A stretch of 64,000 nt of DNA from positions 1,612,001 through 1,676,000 of the forward strand of contig CAVQTR010000003.1 in the NCBI GenBank assembly GCA_963716685.1. The letters run 5' to 3'. The stretch comes from JALYXI01 sp963716685. Its GTDB lineage: Bacteria > Acidobacteriota > Terriglobia > Bryobacterales > Bryobacteraceae. Shown here piece after piece: positions 52,833 to 61,651 of the stretch. The notes under the pieces are model-generated. The model had not been told where the DNA came from. It made no database searches and saw only the letters and a list, made by a program, of their open reading frames with translations. Within the stretch, counting starts at the first letter, position 1; every line of letters begins with the position of its first letter. Position numbers and translations under genes: made by a program.

Positions 52833-54224
52833 ATGAGCTTCCTTTCCCCGCAGTTCGCGATTCTGTTTGGAGCTTTGCTGGCAATCCTCTGCGTGGTGCG
52901 CGCGCATTCCGCCAGGAAGGTTGTGGTTCTGGTGGTGAGCGCCATTTTCTACGGCTGGGAGGACTGGCGATTTCTGTTCTTGCTGGGCAGCGTGACGGTG
53001 GCCGATTATCTGATCGGGAACGTTCTGGCAAGGGAAGAGAGACCGCGGGTGCGGCGCGGACTGCTGGCTGTGAGCGTGGTTCTCAATCTTGGGTTTCTCT
53101 TCGTCTTCAAGTACTCTCACTTCGCCGCAGCAAGCGTGAACAGCGTATTCGGATTACCTTCGCCGACCTGGAGCATGGCGTTGCCGATCGGCATTTCGTT
53201 TTACACGTTCGAAACTCTGAGTTACGTGATCGACCTGTATCGCCGCGAGGCGGAGCCGGCGCAGTCCCTGCTGGATTACGCGGTGTTTGTCTCATTCTTC
53301 CCGCGTCTGGTGGCAGGTCCGATTATGCGGGCGCGCCAGTTTTTACCCCAGCTTGGCAGCGGGCTGCGCCTATCGCGGACGGGCTTCGCGAGCGGCGCGC
53401 AACTGTTTGCGATGGGCGTGTTCAAGAAAGTGGTGGTGGCCGATAATCTGGCTGTCTTTGTCGACCGGATTTACGCTAACCCGGAAGGCTTCACTCCGGC
53501 GACCGTCTGGGCAGCGGTGTTTTCCACGGCGATCCAGATCTATGCCGATTTTTCCGCCTACACGGATATGGCCACGGGGCTGGCGTGTGTTCTGGGGATC
53601 GAACTACCGCCCAACTTCCGGCTGCCTTTTATTTCGCAATCGACCGGGGAACTGTGGCAGCGGTGGCATATTTCGTTTTCCTCGTGGCTTCGCGATTATC
53701 TTTTCATTCCTCTGGGCGGGAGCCGTCACGGAGAGTGGAACACATATCGCAATCTGCTGGTGACCATGCTGGTGGCGGGATTGTGGCATGGAGCAAGCTG
53801 GCACTTCGTTCTATGGGGCGGGTCACAGGGAGTGCTTCTGGTTCTGGAGAGAATGATCTTCGGCGCCGGGATCAAACCGGCTCAGTGGGACCGGCCTTCT
53901 GCGTGGGTCCGCGCGACCGCGTGCTTCACTACCTTCAGCGTGACCGCGGTGTTGTTCCGGGCAACGAATTTTCATAATGCGGCGGAGGTCTACCGAAAGC
54001 TGGGTTTCCAGAACACCAGCGGTATCAGCTGGCTCTACTGGCCGGTCCTGGTGTTCGTGCCTGCCATCCTGGTGGGCGGTTTTATTGTGGTCGCGCTTCC
54101 CCGGCGTCCGCGGCCGCTAGCCTGGACGAATCCGCTGCTGCCGGCGCTGCTGGTGTTCGTTGCGGCGATTGTTCTGATCTTTATGCCGTTCCACAGCTCT
54201 CCCTTTGTCTACTACCGGTTTTGA
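52833..54224 (+). CDS. MBOAT family O-acyltransferase (AlgI/DltB-like), second copy
   Basis: A 463-residue membrane acyltransferase from the ATG at 52833. It has ten or more hydrophobic segments, ISFYTFETLSYVIDLYRRE, FFPRLVAGPIMRARQFLPQ, YADFSAYTDMATGLACVLGIELP, WQRWHISFSSWLRDYLFIPLGGSRHG and the catalytic His in LWHGASWHFVLWGG. It is similar to, but not a recent copy of, the MBOAT protein at 48.1 kb. It stands divergent from the SGNH gene at 52710, which probably supplies the second, periplasmic half of the transfer. The 3' neighbour is a radical SAM gene 142 bases away. Confidence 0.9.
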   Translation: MSFLSPQFAILFGALLAILCVVRAHSARKVVVLVVSAIFYGWEDWRFLFLLGSVTVADYLIGNVLAREERPRVRRGLLAVSVVLNLGFLFVFKYSHFAAASVNSVFGLPSPTWSMALPIGISFYTFETLSYVIDLYRREAEPAQSLLDYAVFVSFFPRLVAGPIMRARQFLPQLGSGLRLSRTGFASGAQLFAMGVFKKVVVADNLAVFVDRIYANPEGFTPATVWAAVFSTAIQIYADFSAYTDMATGLACVLGIELPPNFRLPFISQSTGELWQRWHISFSSWLRDYLFIPLGGSRHGEWNTYRNLLVTMLVAGLWHGASWHFVLWGGSQGVLLVLERMIFGAGIKPAQWDRPSAWVRATACFTTFSVTAVLFRATNFHNAAEVYRKLGFQNTSGISWLYWPVLVFVPAILVGGFIVVALPRRPRPLAWTNPLLPALLVFVAAIVLIFMPFHSSPFVYYRF

Positions 54225-54304
54225 CGATATGAACCACGAGTGCAAAGCGCGCGACGCGGACAAGGAATGCTGAGGATGCGGGCGCCGGGCCAGGCCGTGT
54301 ACTT

Positions 54305-54327
54305 GATTCAGGTTTACCGGTTGAATC
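54305..54327. repeat. Inverted repeat upstream of the radical SAM gene
   Basis: GATTCA (54305-54310) and TGAATC (54322-54327) form a perfect six-base dyad with an 11-base spacer that holds GGTTTACCGGT. It lies 40 bases before the ATG of the radical SAM gene and could be a regulator site or an RNA hairpin. No promoter consensus was found nearby. Confidence 0.3.
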
Positions 54328-54366
54328 GGACCGTTTCCTGCGATGGCACGCATGGGATGATGAACA

Positions 54367-55734
54367 ATGCGCTTTGACCGGGCGAACCGAGCCGCGCGCT
54401 GGCTGGGAGCTCAATCCGCGAACGTGCTGCACCGGCTACCGCCCAGCTGGGAACATCGCGTCCGTGTGAGCCGGCCGTTTCGAGTGATCCAGGAAGTTTG
54501 GGATCGAGGGCTTCGTTTGGCATCGGGTCCGGATCCGCTGTCTCGCGCGCCGTTATGCGTGCTGCCGTGGATTCATGCGCATATCGAGACAACAGGAGAC
54601 GTGCGGCTGTGCTGCGTGGCGCGCAGCGAGCCGGGGCGGATTGGCAATGTACACCAGCAATCGATTGTGCAGATTTTCGGTTCACCGGTGATGAGCGGCA
54701 TCCGCGGCGAGATGCTGGCGGGCAGGTGGCCGGAGGATTGTGAGGCGTGTCAGAACCGGGAAGAGCTGGGGATTCGCAGTTACCGGCAGTCCAACAACCA
54801 GAATCATTCTGACCATTTCCGGAAGCTGGCCGCGGAAGGCCAGGCGTTTCCTGCAAAGATTCGCACGATCGATATCCGGCTGAACAATATCTGCAATTTC
54901 AAGTGCCGGTCGTGCAACGGCTTCGCGTCCAATCGCTGGTTCAACGAACACAATCTGATTTATCCCGACAATGCGATTGCGGTGAAGTACCAGGGCTTTG
55001 ACAGGCTGGCCTCGTTCTGGCAGGACTTCGACCAACACATTCTTCCCGATCTGGAAGCGGTTCACTTAGCCGGGGGTGAGCCGTTGATCACGGATGCGCA
55101 TTACCGCCTGCTGGAGAAGCTGATCGCTTCGGGAAAAACCGATGTTTTGCTGCAGTACGACACGAACCTGAGCTTCCTGAAGTTCAAGCACTGGGATGTG
55201 GTGGAGCTTTGGCGCCGGTTTCCGAATCTGGAGATCAGCCTGAGCCTGGACGGAGCGGGCGAGCAGGGCGAATTTATTCGCGAAGGGCTGGATTACGGGA
55301 AGTGGTCCGCTAATGTCAGGCGCATTCAACGGGAGCTGCCCCATGCGAAGCGCAATCTGCACTTTGTTGTTTCGATTTTCAACGTGATTGATTTTGCGGC
55401 GCACTACCGGGCGATCACGGAGGCGAATTTTGTAGACCCGAGCCGGATTACTTTCACGTTTCTGGAGTGGCCGCGGTTCATGAATGCGCAGGTGCTGAAG
55501 CCGGAGATCAAGGCGCAGGTGACGAAGGAGCTGGAGAGCCTGCTGCAGGCGGAGGCGGATCTGCCGGGTTCGGTGCGAGCCCAGATCCATGCGCTTATCG
55601 AGTTCCTCCACGAGAAGGATTTGTATCCGATGTACGGGGCGGAATTCGCGGACAGGACCAGATTGCTGGACCAGTCGCGAAACCAGAATACGGCGAGTTT
55701 GTTTCCGGTACTGGAATCGATGCTCTCGCACTGA
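54367..55734 (+). CDS. Radical SAM protein with N-terminal SPASM/twitch-like iron-sulfur domain
   Basis: A 455-residue radical S-adenosylmethionine enzyme. The catalytic 4Fe-4S motif is C176-FNK-free CxxxCxxC in NNICNFKCRSC (Cys176, Cys180, Cys183), followed by VHLAGGEPLITDAHY with the conserved GGEP. Unusually, the auxiliary cluster cysteines (Cys64 in LCVLPWIH, Cys82/83 in RLCCVA, Cys125 and Cys128 in DCEACQNRE) lie before the SAM motif, not after it, so the SPASM/twitch-like domain is at the N-terminus. Proteins of this arrangement are called twitch-domain radical SAM proteins and are found near surface-glycan and peptide-modification genes. The stop is 12 bases from the convergent glycan operon. 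Substrate unknown. Confidence 0.88.
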   Translation: MRFDRANRAARWLGAQSANVLHRLPPSWEHRVRVSRPFRVIQEVWDRGLRLASGPDPLSRAPLCVLPWIHAHIETTGDVRLCCVARSEPGRIGNVHQQSIVQIFGSPVMSGIRGEMLAGRWPEDCEACQNREELGIRSYRQSNNQNHSDHFRKLAAEGQAFPAKIRTIDIRLNNICNFKCRSCNGFASNRWFNEHNLIYPDNAIAVKYQGFDRLASFWQDFDQHILPDLEAVHLAGGEPLITDAHYRLLEKLIASGKTDVLLQYDTNLSFLKFKHWDVVELWRRFPNLEISLSLDGAGEQGEFIREGLDYGKWSANVRRIQRELPHAKRNLHFVVSIFNVIDFAAHYRAITEANFVDPSRITFTFLEWPRFMNAQVLKPEIKAQVTKELESLLQAEADLPGSVRAQIHALIEFLHEKDLYPMYGAEFADRTRLLDQSRNQNTASLFPVLESMLSH

Positions 55735-55746
55735 TCCGGATTGCGG

Positions 55747-57268
55747 TTAGTCTTCTCCGGCCTGAAAGACCCGGACGGCTTTGGTGAAGGGACGTTTGGC
55801 GTCCGGCGGACCGGAGACGGCTGTCCAGCCGCCATCGAGCACCCAGACTTTTTGCCGGCTGCCCAAACCGTACTGACGGCGGAACGCGGCCAGGGCGGAT
55901 TCGTAGGTTTCGGGAGTCACGTAGATATAGTCCCGCGCGGCCACGCGCCAGCGGCCGGCGAGCAGGTTTTCGGAGAAGTACTGTTCCGCGCCGGGCCACG
56001 GCAGGATGGTTTGATGGCCGGAGTAATACGCGAGGATGTCGAGAGTTTCGCGCTCGGTGAAGATCAGGCTGCCCGGAGGAATGTGGGCGCGCATGTAATC
56101 CAGGCACGCGAGGATCTGCGACTTACGATGGCGGTCGGCGGGGATGTCTTCACGGAGGGGAACGCGCGACCAAAGGGGCGAGAGGAGCAGCATTCCCCAG
56201 ACGAGCGGCAGGCCGAGGCGGCGCGGCAGTTGGTTAATGGCGATCGCGACCCCGGAGGCGGCAAACAGCCCCATCACGATGGTGTGGCGCGTTGCGCCGT
56301 AGGGGAACTGGCGGGCGTAGGCGCCGAGGATGCACAGCAGGAACGGAAGCACGAGGAGCACGGCAAGCGCGCGCGCCCGGTTTTTCTCCAGTGCGGTTCG
56401 TCCGGTCCACAGCAGAAAGATCGCGGCTGCGAACAGGACGAAGGCGAGGCGGCCGAGCCATACCGAGGCGACCAGATATTCGAACTGTCCAAGCGTGTGG
56501 GTGAACGGGAACTTCCAGAAGTTATCAGGCTGGGGGAACTCGTTCTTCAGCCAGCCGTTGACCGCGTCAAGGGCGACTTTGTTGCCCCGGTAGAGCCGGA
56601 CCTGGATGAGGAACAGCCCGGCATAAAGGAGCAGCGCTCCCGCCTGGCCCGCGACCCAAACCACTTTTACGGAAGCCGGCAGGCAGCGGAAACTGAGGAG
56701 AACGAAGACACCGGCGGCGCCGACGAACCACGCGGTGCTGTAATCCGACACAACGCAAAACCATAGCAGGATGCTGAAGAGCGCCATCGATTTGCCAGCG
56801 GCCGGTGGCGAGCGCTTTCTCCAGAACGAGCAGGGAGGCGGTGACGAAAAACAGGGCCAGGGTATAACAGCGGACCTGTACGCTGAGAGCGATCGGGTAG
56901 GGCGACAGCGTCAGCACGAGGAGCGCGGCCATGGCGCCGATGCTGCCGGCGACACGGCGCAGCCAGAAGAACAGGAGCAGCGGAAACAAACTGCCGGCGA
57001 GAACAGGCACGAGGCGGAGCGCCAGTTCGGTCCGGCTGATGCGGCAGACGGCGAAGGTGATGAACTCGAGGAGCGGAGGATGAGTGATGGTGAGGGCATT
57101 GTGGAGTGTCTGACGCAGGGTGCCAAACGCGTCCACGGTGACTTCGATTTCGTCGGGATTCAGGTAATCGAGAGCGGCGAACCGGACCCGGATGACGAGT
57201 CCGATGATGAAAACGAGGGAGACAAACGCAATTTCCCAGCGGTCGAAGCTGCGTTTGGTGGTTGCCAA
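55747..57268 (-). pseudogene. GT39-like membrane glycosyltransferase, split by a one-base frameshift
   Basis: A multi-spanning transferase of about 507 residues if repaired. The 5' part (57268 to about 56794) carries the GT39-type first loop LNPDEIEVTVDAFGTLR, the HPPLLEF segment and SLLVLEKALATGRWQ; the 3' part (from about 56790 to 55747) continues MALFSILLWFCVVSDYSTAWFVGAAGVF and ends with a periplasmic domain (LACLDYMRAHIPPGSLIF, YIYVTPETYESALAAFRR). The frames meet at an AAA run (T-run on the + strand, 56791-56793): with one base fewer the join reads GRWQSMALFS. It is the last gene of the right-to-left glycan operon and lies 14 bases after the deacetylase-like gene. In GT39 enzymes the acidic pair in the first loop is essential, and it is intact here. 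Confidence 0.8.
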
Positions 57269-57282
57269 CGGGAAGTATACCT

Positions 57283-57948
57283 TTAGGCGCCCGACGTTAT
57301 TTCATTCCAGCGAGAGCCGGTTACGGTGCGCGGCAGATTACCGCTGATGAGCTCGAGGAGTTGCGGGAGTTGGCGGCGTGGAACGGAGCGAGGGTGCAGC
57401 ATCACCCCGGTGAGATCCGCGGTTCGCAGGCGGTCGGTGATTTCGGTATTAATCGCGGCGTTCGAGCGCACGGTGACCGGGCGATAGGCGGAGTAGACAT
57501 CGACGCTCACCGGGATTTGACAAAGCGTGGTGGGGAGAATGGAATCGGCGGAAAGGACGCGAAAGTTTTCCTGTTCCAGAACGCGCAGAGCCGGTTCCGA
57601 GAGGCGATTCCATGGCGGAACGTAGCCGGATATTTCCCGGCCGAGAGCCTTTTCGAGCGATTGCTTTCCGCGACGGATGGCGGTCTCGATGTGCTGCGTG
57701 CCGCATTCCGAGGGGAACTCGTCGAGCGGCTCGACTCGCGCGTGGCTCCGGTGGGTGACGCCGTGCTGGTAGAGGGCGGCATGGCGGGTTCTGCGCAGAA
57801 ATCGCTTCATGCGCCAGGCCAGTGCATCGGGGATGACAGCGAGTACGTAGGGGCGTTCGAGCGATTCGAGGTGCTCGATGAACCGGAAGCTGGTTCGGTC
57901 GGATGGGCCGATATCGTCGAGGCGGAAGAAGATTGCCGGCGGTGTCAT
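57283..57948 (-). CDS. CE4/NodB-like polysaccharide deacetylase-type protein
   Basis: A 221-residue protein with the carbohydrate-esterase-4 layout. The metal-site blocks are FRLDDIGPSD (Asp pair), HGVTHRSH (His pair) and GYVPPWNRLS in the position of the conserved PxW/PPxG segment; the later LHPRSVP supplies the final His. It is shorter than usual secreted deacetylases and has no signal peptide, so it may act inside the cell or be a relative of the DUF2334 group. The ATG at 57948 overlaps the Wzt stop as ATGA. Presumed role: deacetylation of an amino sugar in the surface glycan, by inference from context. Confidence 0.75.
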   Translation of the reverse strand: MTPPAIFFRLDDIGPSDRTSFRFIEHLESLERPYVLAVIPDALAWRMKRFLRRTRHAALYQHGVTHRSHARVEPLDEFPSECGTQHIETAIRRGKQSLEKALGREISGYVPPWNRLSEPALRVLEQENFRVLSADSILPTTLCQIPVSVDVYSAYRPVTVRSNAAINTEITDRLRTADLTGVMLHPRSVPRRQLPQLLELISGNLPRTVTGSRWNEITSGA

Positions 57949-59141
57949 TCGCCGGACTCCGCGGATTCGGGGAGTAACGGGGTGTGGTCGACGTCCCAGC
58001 GGAGCAAGGGACGAATGCCGCCATCGATGTAGCCGGTGAAATTGCCGCGGCTGCCGCCGGCGGTTTCGAGAACCTGGAAGCGCACGGCGTCGGGCTCGCG
58101 GAAGTGGGCGGTGTGCGGGGAGAAGGAATGGACCGCGACGGTGACGGTGAGCATTCCGGCCGAGACGAAGTTGCCGGGGAACCATGCGGCGACGCGGTAA
58201 TGGCCGACGGGACGCGGGCGGCCATGCCAGGCGGTATCGACATCGGTCGACCAGCAGATGGGGCCCCATTCGTTGTAGACCACCAAGGAGGGAAATACCA
58301 CCATGCCGGCGGTGAGGATTTCGAACTCGATCTCGACGCAGAAGGGTGAGCCGATATCGAGGTGCTCGAGTTTGTCACCGGCGGGCGAGCGAACGCGCAC
58401 GGCACGCAGACGCGCGACGCTGTCGCCGGGGGCCTGATGACGGTGGGGATAGCGGCGCTCGGCAGTGCTTCCGGAGCCGCTGTCGAGGTATCGCGCGGCA
58501 ACTTCCGGCGTGGGACCACTTGCCACCACGCGGCCCCGGTCGAGCAACACGGCGCGCCGGCAGAGCCTGAGAACGGAATGAAGGCTGTGGGAGACAAATA
58601 AGACGGTCTGGCCGCGCCGGCCCACCTGTTCGATGCGTTCGATGCATTTGCGCTGGAAATCGGCATCGCCGACGGCAAGCACTTCATCGATGAGCAGGAT
58701 CTCGGGCTCGACGTGCGCCGCCACCGCGAACGCGAGGCGCATATACATCCCGGAGGAGTAATGTTTGACGGGCTCGTCGAGAAGCTCTTCGAATCCGGCG
58801 AAGGCGATTATCTCATCCAGCTTGCTGAGAATTTCCCGCCGGTTCATGCCGAGAATGGCGGCGTTCAGAAAGATGTTCTCGCGGCCGGTGAGCTCGGGAT
58901 GGAAGCCGGTTCCGACTTCGAGCAGGCTGCCGACGCGGCCGTTCAAACGGATTCTGCCGGCGGTGGGCCGGAGGATACGGGCGATGAGCTTCAGGAGGGT
59001 GGATTTGCCCGCGCCGTTGCGACCGATGATGCCGACGACGTCGCCGGGTTCGGTTTCGAGGTTGACGTCCTGCAGCGCATGGAGGCGGCGGGAGGAGAGG
59101 ATGAAATCCTTCGAGACCCCTTCGAGAGAGATGGATTTCAT
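57945..59141 (-). CDS. wzt: ABC transporter ATPase for surface polysaccharide, Wzt with C-terminal sugar-binding domain
   Basis: A 398-residue ATPase. Walker A is GRNGAGKST (40-48), the signature is YSSGMYMRLAF, and Walker B is ILLIDEVLAVGD; this is the TagH/Wzt type (AILGMNRREI, FAGFEELLDEPVKHYSSGM). A C-terminal domain of about 150 residues (from PRVEHLDIGSPFCVEI to DHTPL) resembles the Wzt carbohydrate-binding module that recognises the finished, capped polymer. It overlaps wzm and the deacetylase-like gene by ATGA at both ends. The ATG at 59141 was chosen; a 143-codon in-frame extension upstream is an Arg/Pro-rich antisense of wzm. Confidence 0.92.
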   Translation of the reverse strand: MKSISLEGVSKDFILSSRRLHALQDVNLETEPGDVVGIIGRNGAGKSTLLKLIARILRPTAGRIRLNGRVGSLLEVGTGFHPELTGRENIFLNAAILGMNRREILSKLDEIIAFAGFEELLDEPVKHYSSGMYMRLAFAVAAHVEPEILLIDEVLAVGDADFQRKCIERIEQVGRRGQTVLFVSHSLHSVLRLCRRAVLLDRGRVVASGPTPEVAARYLDSGSGSTAERRYPHRHQAPGDSVARLRAVRVRSPAGDKLEHLDIGSPFCVEIEFEILTAGMVVFPSLVVYNEWGPICWSTDVDTAWHGRPRPVGHYRVAAWFPGNFVSAGMLTVTVAVHSFSPHTAHFREPDAVRFQVLETAGGSRGNFTGYIDGGIRPLLRWDVDHTPLLPESAESGE

Positions 59142-59946
59142 ACGCGCTCGGCCAGATCCGTTTCCACTTTGCGGTAGACGAGCGCCGCGCCGATGCCGCC
59201 GACGCAGAAGGTCAGGGCTGAGATGCCGACGCCGGTCCAGTCGGCGGGAGAGCCGAAGAGAGCGAAGCGAAACGTCTCGACGATGCCGGTCATAGGGTTG
59301 AGCCAGGCAATCCAGCGCCACTGGGAGGGGATGATTTCGAGAGGGTAGAAGACGGGTGTCGAGTACATCCAGACCTGGACGAGGAAGGGCACGAGCGCCT
59401 TGAGATCGCGGTAGAGCACGATCAGAGACGCCGCCGCAGTGCCGGCTGCGAGGGCGATGGCAAATTCCGCGAGCATGATCAGCGGGACCAGGGCGAGGCG
59501 GGGGACGGGTGATAGCCCTGCGACCAGCTGAGGGCGGCGAGAACGAGTGAGGTGACGAGGAGGTCGACAAGGCAGGCGCTGACGGCGGCGACGGGCAGGA
59601 TGGCGCGCGGGAAATAGACTTTGTTCAGCAGGTTGAAGTTGCCGACGAAGGTGGCGCTGGCGTAGTTCACTGCGTTCGCGAAGAAATTCCATGGCGCGAG
59701 ACCGGCGAGGACGAACAGCCAGTATGGGCCGTTTCGCAATTCGGGGCGCAGGACTTGGGCGAAGAGCGCGGCGAAGATGAGCATGGGCAGGAGCGGCTGG
59801 ACGAGGGCCCAGCAGACGCCGCGCGACGTTTGACGGTAGCGGAGGCGGATGTCGCGCCAGGTGAGAAACAGGAACAGGGTTCGGTATTGCCAGCACTCGG
59901 CCAGTTTGGCGCCGGCGGATTCGCCGGAGGCGTCGATGACGGTCAC
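59138..59946 (-). pseudogene. wzm: wzm, ABC-2 type polysaccharide export permease, split by a one-base frameshift
   Basis: Membrane partner of the Wzt ATPase, about 268 residues if repaired. The 5' part from GTG 59946 has AGAKLAECWQYRTLFLFLTWRDIRLRYRQ, then LVQPLLPMLIFAALFAQVLR, WNFFANAVNYASATFVGN and KVYFPRAILPV; the 3' part continues LALVPLIMLAEFAIALAAG, VPFLVQVWMYSTPVFYPL, YRKVETDLAERV. The two frames meet in a five-C run (five Gs on the + strand, 59500-59504); a sixth base gives GYHPSPRLALVPL, a continuous ABC-2 permease. The GTG overlaps the stop of the nucleotidyltransferase gene (GTGA) and the stop overlaps wzt (ATGA). As sequenced the product ends in SPASPWSR and would be non-functional; a sequencing indel is more likely. 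Confidence 0.85.
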
Positions 59947-60944
59947 GAGGTTCGCTCGCGGTCGCCGGGCGATATGCTTCGGGTGAGTCGCTTGCAGAGG
60001 TACGTGGTGAAGCCAGGGAGTGCCGCGGTTTCGCCGCGAGCCCAGCAGACCTGGCGGTAATCGACCCAGATGCCGGTGAGGCGGCTGCGGAGTGGTCCGG
60101 ATGCGGGTGGGTTCAGGAGGGCCGCGGGGATGGGAAGGGCGATGTGACTGCGAAGGTCGCGCAGGCGGGCGGAAGCGGCGGGGAAACGGCGCGTCAGGAT
60201 TTGGAGGCGGCGCCAGTCGACGGTGCGGTTTCGCAGGAGCACGAGGGCGTCGCACTGCCAGGGTATGCGGTCATCCTGTCGCGTGAGGGCATCGAGGAGC
60301 AGTTCTTCGGTCGGGACGACGAAGGTGCCGGTGCCCTGGATCGTCAGGGGCTGGCGAGCGGGCAGCGATTCGTTTGCGCGCGCGAGTTCGGGGGAAACCT
60401 GCCAGAGGCGCCAGGCCAGCTGCAGTGACATGCCCGACGGAGAACGAAACCAGATTCCCGCGAAGGTGTCGAGAGCGAGGCCCTCCGGATTCGGCATGCC
60501 GGGTTCGGGGGTCCAGCCCGCAGCTTCGAGCGCGCGCGTGGCCGGGGCAGCGGATTCGCGGCCGATCAGGATGTTTAGCGTTTCGATGGGACGGACGGCC
60601 TTTTCCTCCGCGCAGAGCAGGGCCCAGGCGACGGGTCCGAAGACCGCATCCGGATCGATGCCGGTGCGCCGCAGGGTGGTGATTGCCTCCGCGACAGCAC
60701 GATAGCGCAGCTGATTGGCGGCCCAGCCGCGACGGCAAATGCCGAGGATGGTCTGTTTGCCGGTGTCCTCCGGGGTTTCGGGAAACCACTCTGAGAAGCG
60801 GGCTGAGAGAAGCGGGAGCAGTTCCAGGCAGTCCGCGTCGATTTTGTCTAGATCGGAGTGGGCGCGCCAGGTTCGCCAGGCTTGCTTTCCCTCGGCAGGG
60901 GAGAGCATCAGCGCGTTCAGGATTGCCAGGGCATCGGGGGACAT
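59943..60944 (-). CDS. Nucleotidyltransferase family protein (NTP_transf_5 type)
   Basis: A 333-residue cytoplasmic protein of the uncharacterised NTP_transf_5 family (PF14907-like). Typical segments are CRRGWAANQLRYRAVAEAITTLRRTGI, FGPVAWALLCAE, RPIETLNILIGRESAAPATRALEAAGW, VPTEELLLDALTR and WQCDALVLLRNRTVDWRRL. Members of this family often lie with HprK-like kinases, asparagine synthetase/lasso-peptide genes or glycan genes. Here it sits between three GT2 genes and wzm, 5 bases after the first GT2 gene and overlapping wzm as GTGA. Its role may be nucleotidylation of an intermediate; the target is unknown. Confidence 0.78.
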   Translation of the reverse strand: MSPDALAILNALMLSPAEGKQAWRTWRAHSDLDKIDADCLELLPLLSARFSEWFPETPEDTGKQTILGICRRGWAANQLRYRAVAEAITTLRRTGIDPDAVFGPVAWALLCAEEKAVRPIETLNILIGRESAAPATRALEAAGWTPEPGMPNPEGLALDTFAGIWFRSPSGMSLQLAWRLWQVSPELARANESLPARQPLTIQGTGTFVVPTEELLLDALTRQDDRIPWQCDALVLLRNRTVDWRRLQILTRRFPAASARLRDLRSHIALPIPAALLNPPASGPLRSRLTGIWVDYRQVCWARGETAALPGFTTYLCKRLTRSISPGDRERTS

Positions 60945-60949
60945 GGCGA

Positions 60950-61651
60950 TCAGCCCTCGGCAGGCGGAGTTGCCGCGGCCCTGCGCCGGTCGAGCAGCTG
61001 CTTCACGGCGGGGAGGTACTGCCGCCGCAGGTGCTTGTGAGTTCGGTTGTAGTTGGTCGCGTGGATTCTGCGGCGGAGCACGGTGTCGGGCAGCATTTCC
61101 GTTTTCAGTCCGAGGAGCATGGCCCTTCCGTACCAGTCGAGAAAATCGCCCATGTCGCGCTGCTCGCAGAACGGACCTACTCTATCGAATGCGCCTCGCG
61201 TGGCAAGCATGGCGCCCTGCAGCAGGCCTGGCAAAGGATGGAGAGGCACGCGGACCAGGCGGGTTTCGGCGTCGGTCATTTCGGGGGTAAAGAAGTTTTG
61301 GATGTGGCCGAAGACCAGGTCGAGCGAGGGTTCGCGGCGAAAGCAGTTCATCTGGGCTTCGATTTTCGAAGGCGTCCAAACATCGTCATGATCCAGAAAA
61401 CTGAGGAAACGACCGGAGGCGGCGCTTACGCCCCGGTTACGAGTGGCCGGATGTCCCTGGCGCGCCTGAGTGATCAGCGTGACCCGCGGCGCGATGCCTT
61501 TTACGAGCGCGGCGGTGGCATCGGTTGAGCCGTCGTCGACGACGATGATCTCGAGAGGAGTGTAGGTTTGACCCAGAACACTCTCCAGGGTTTCGCGAAT
61601 GTACCGGGCGCCGTTGTAGCTGGGGATTATGACGCTGACAAGAGGTTCCAT
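60950..61651 (-). CDS. Glycosyltransferase family 2
   Basis: A 233-residue GT-A enzyme. From the ATG at 61651: VSVIIPSYNGARYIRETLESVLGQTY, IIVVDDGSTDAT, then HPATRNRGVSAASGRFLSFLDHDDVWTPSKI with the DxD-like DHDD. The start was chosen because the 13 codons before it lie inside the preceding gene. It overlaps that GT2 gene by 25 bases and is followed after 5 bases by the NTP_transf_5 gene. One of three adjacent GT2 enzymes that probably add successive sugars to the glycan. Confidence 0.87.
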   Translation of the reverse strand: MEPLVSVIIPSYNGARYIRETLESVLGQTYTPLEIIVVDDGSTDATAALVKGIAPRVTLITQARQGHPATRNRGVSAASGRFLSFLDHDDVWTPSKIEAQMNCFRREPSLDLVFGHIQNFFTPEMTDAETRLVRVPLHPLPGLLQGAMLATRGAFDRVGPFCEQRDMGDFLDWYGRAMLLGLKTEMLPDTVLRRRIHATNYNRTHKHLRRQYLPAVKQLLDRRRAAATPPAEG

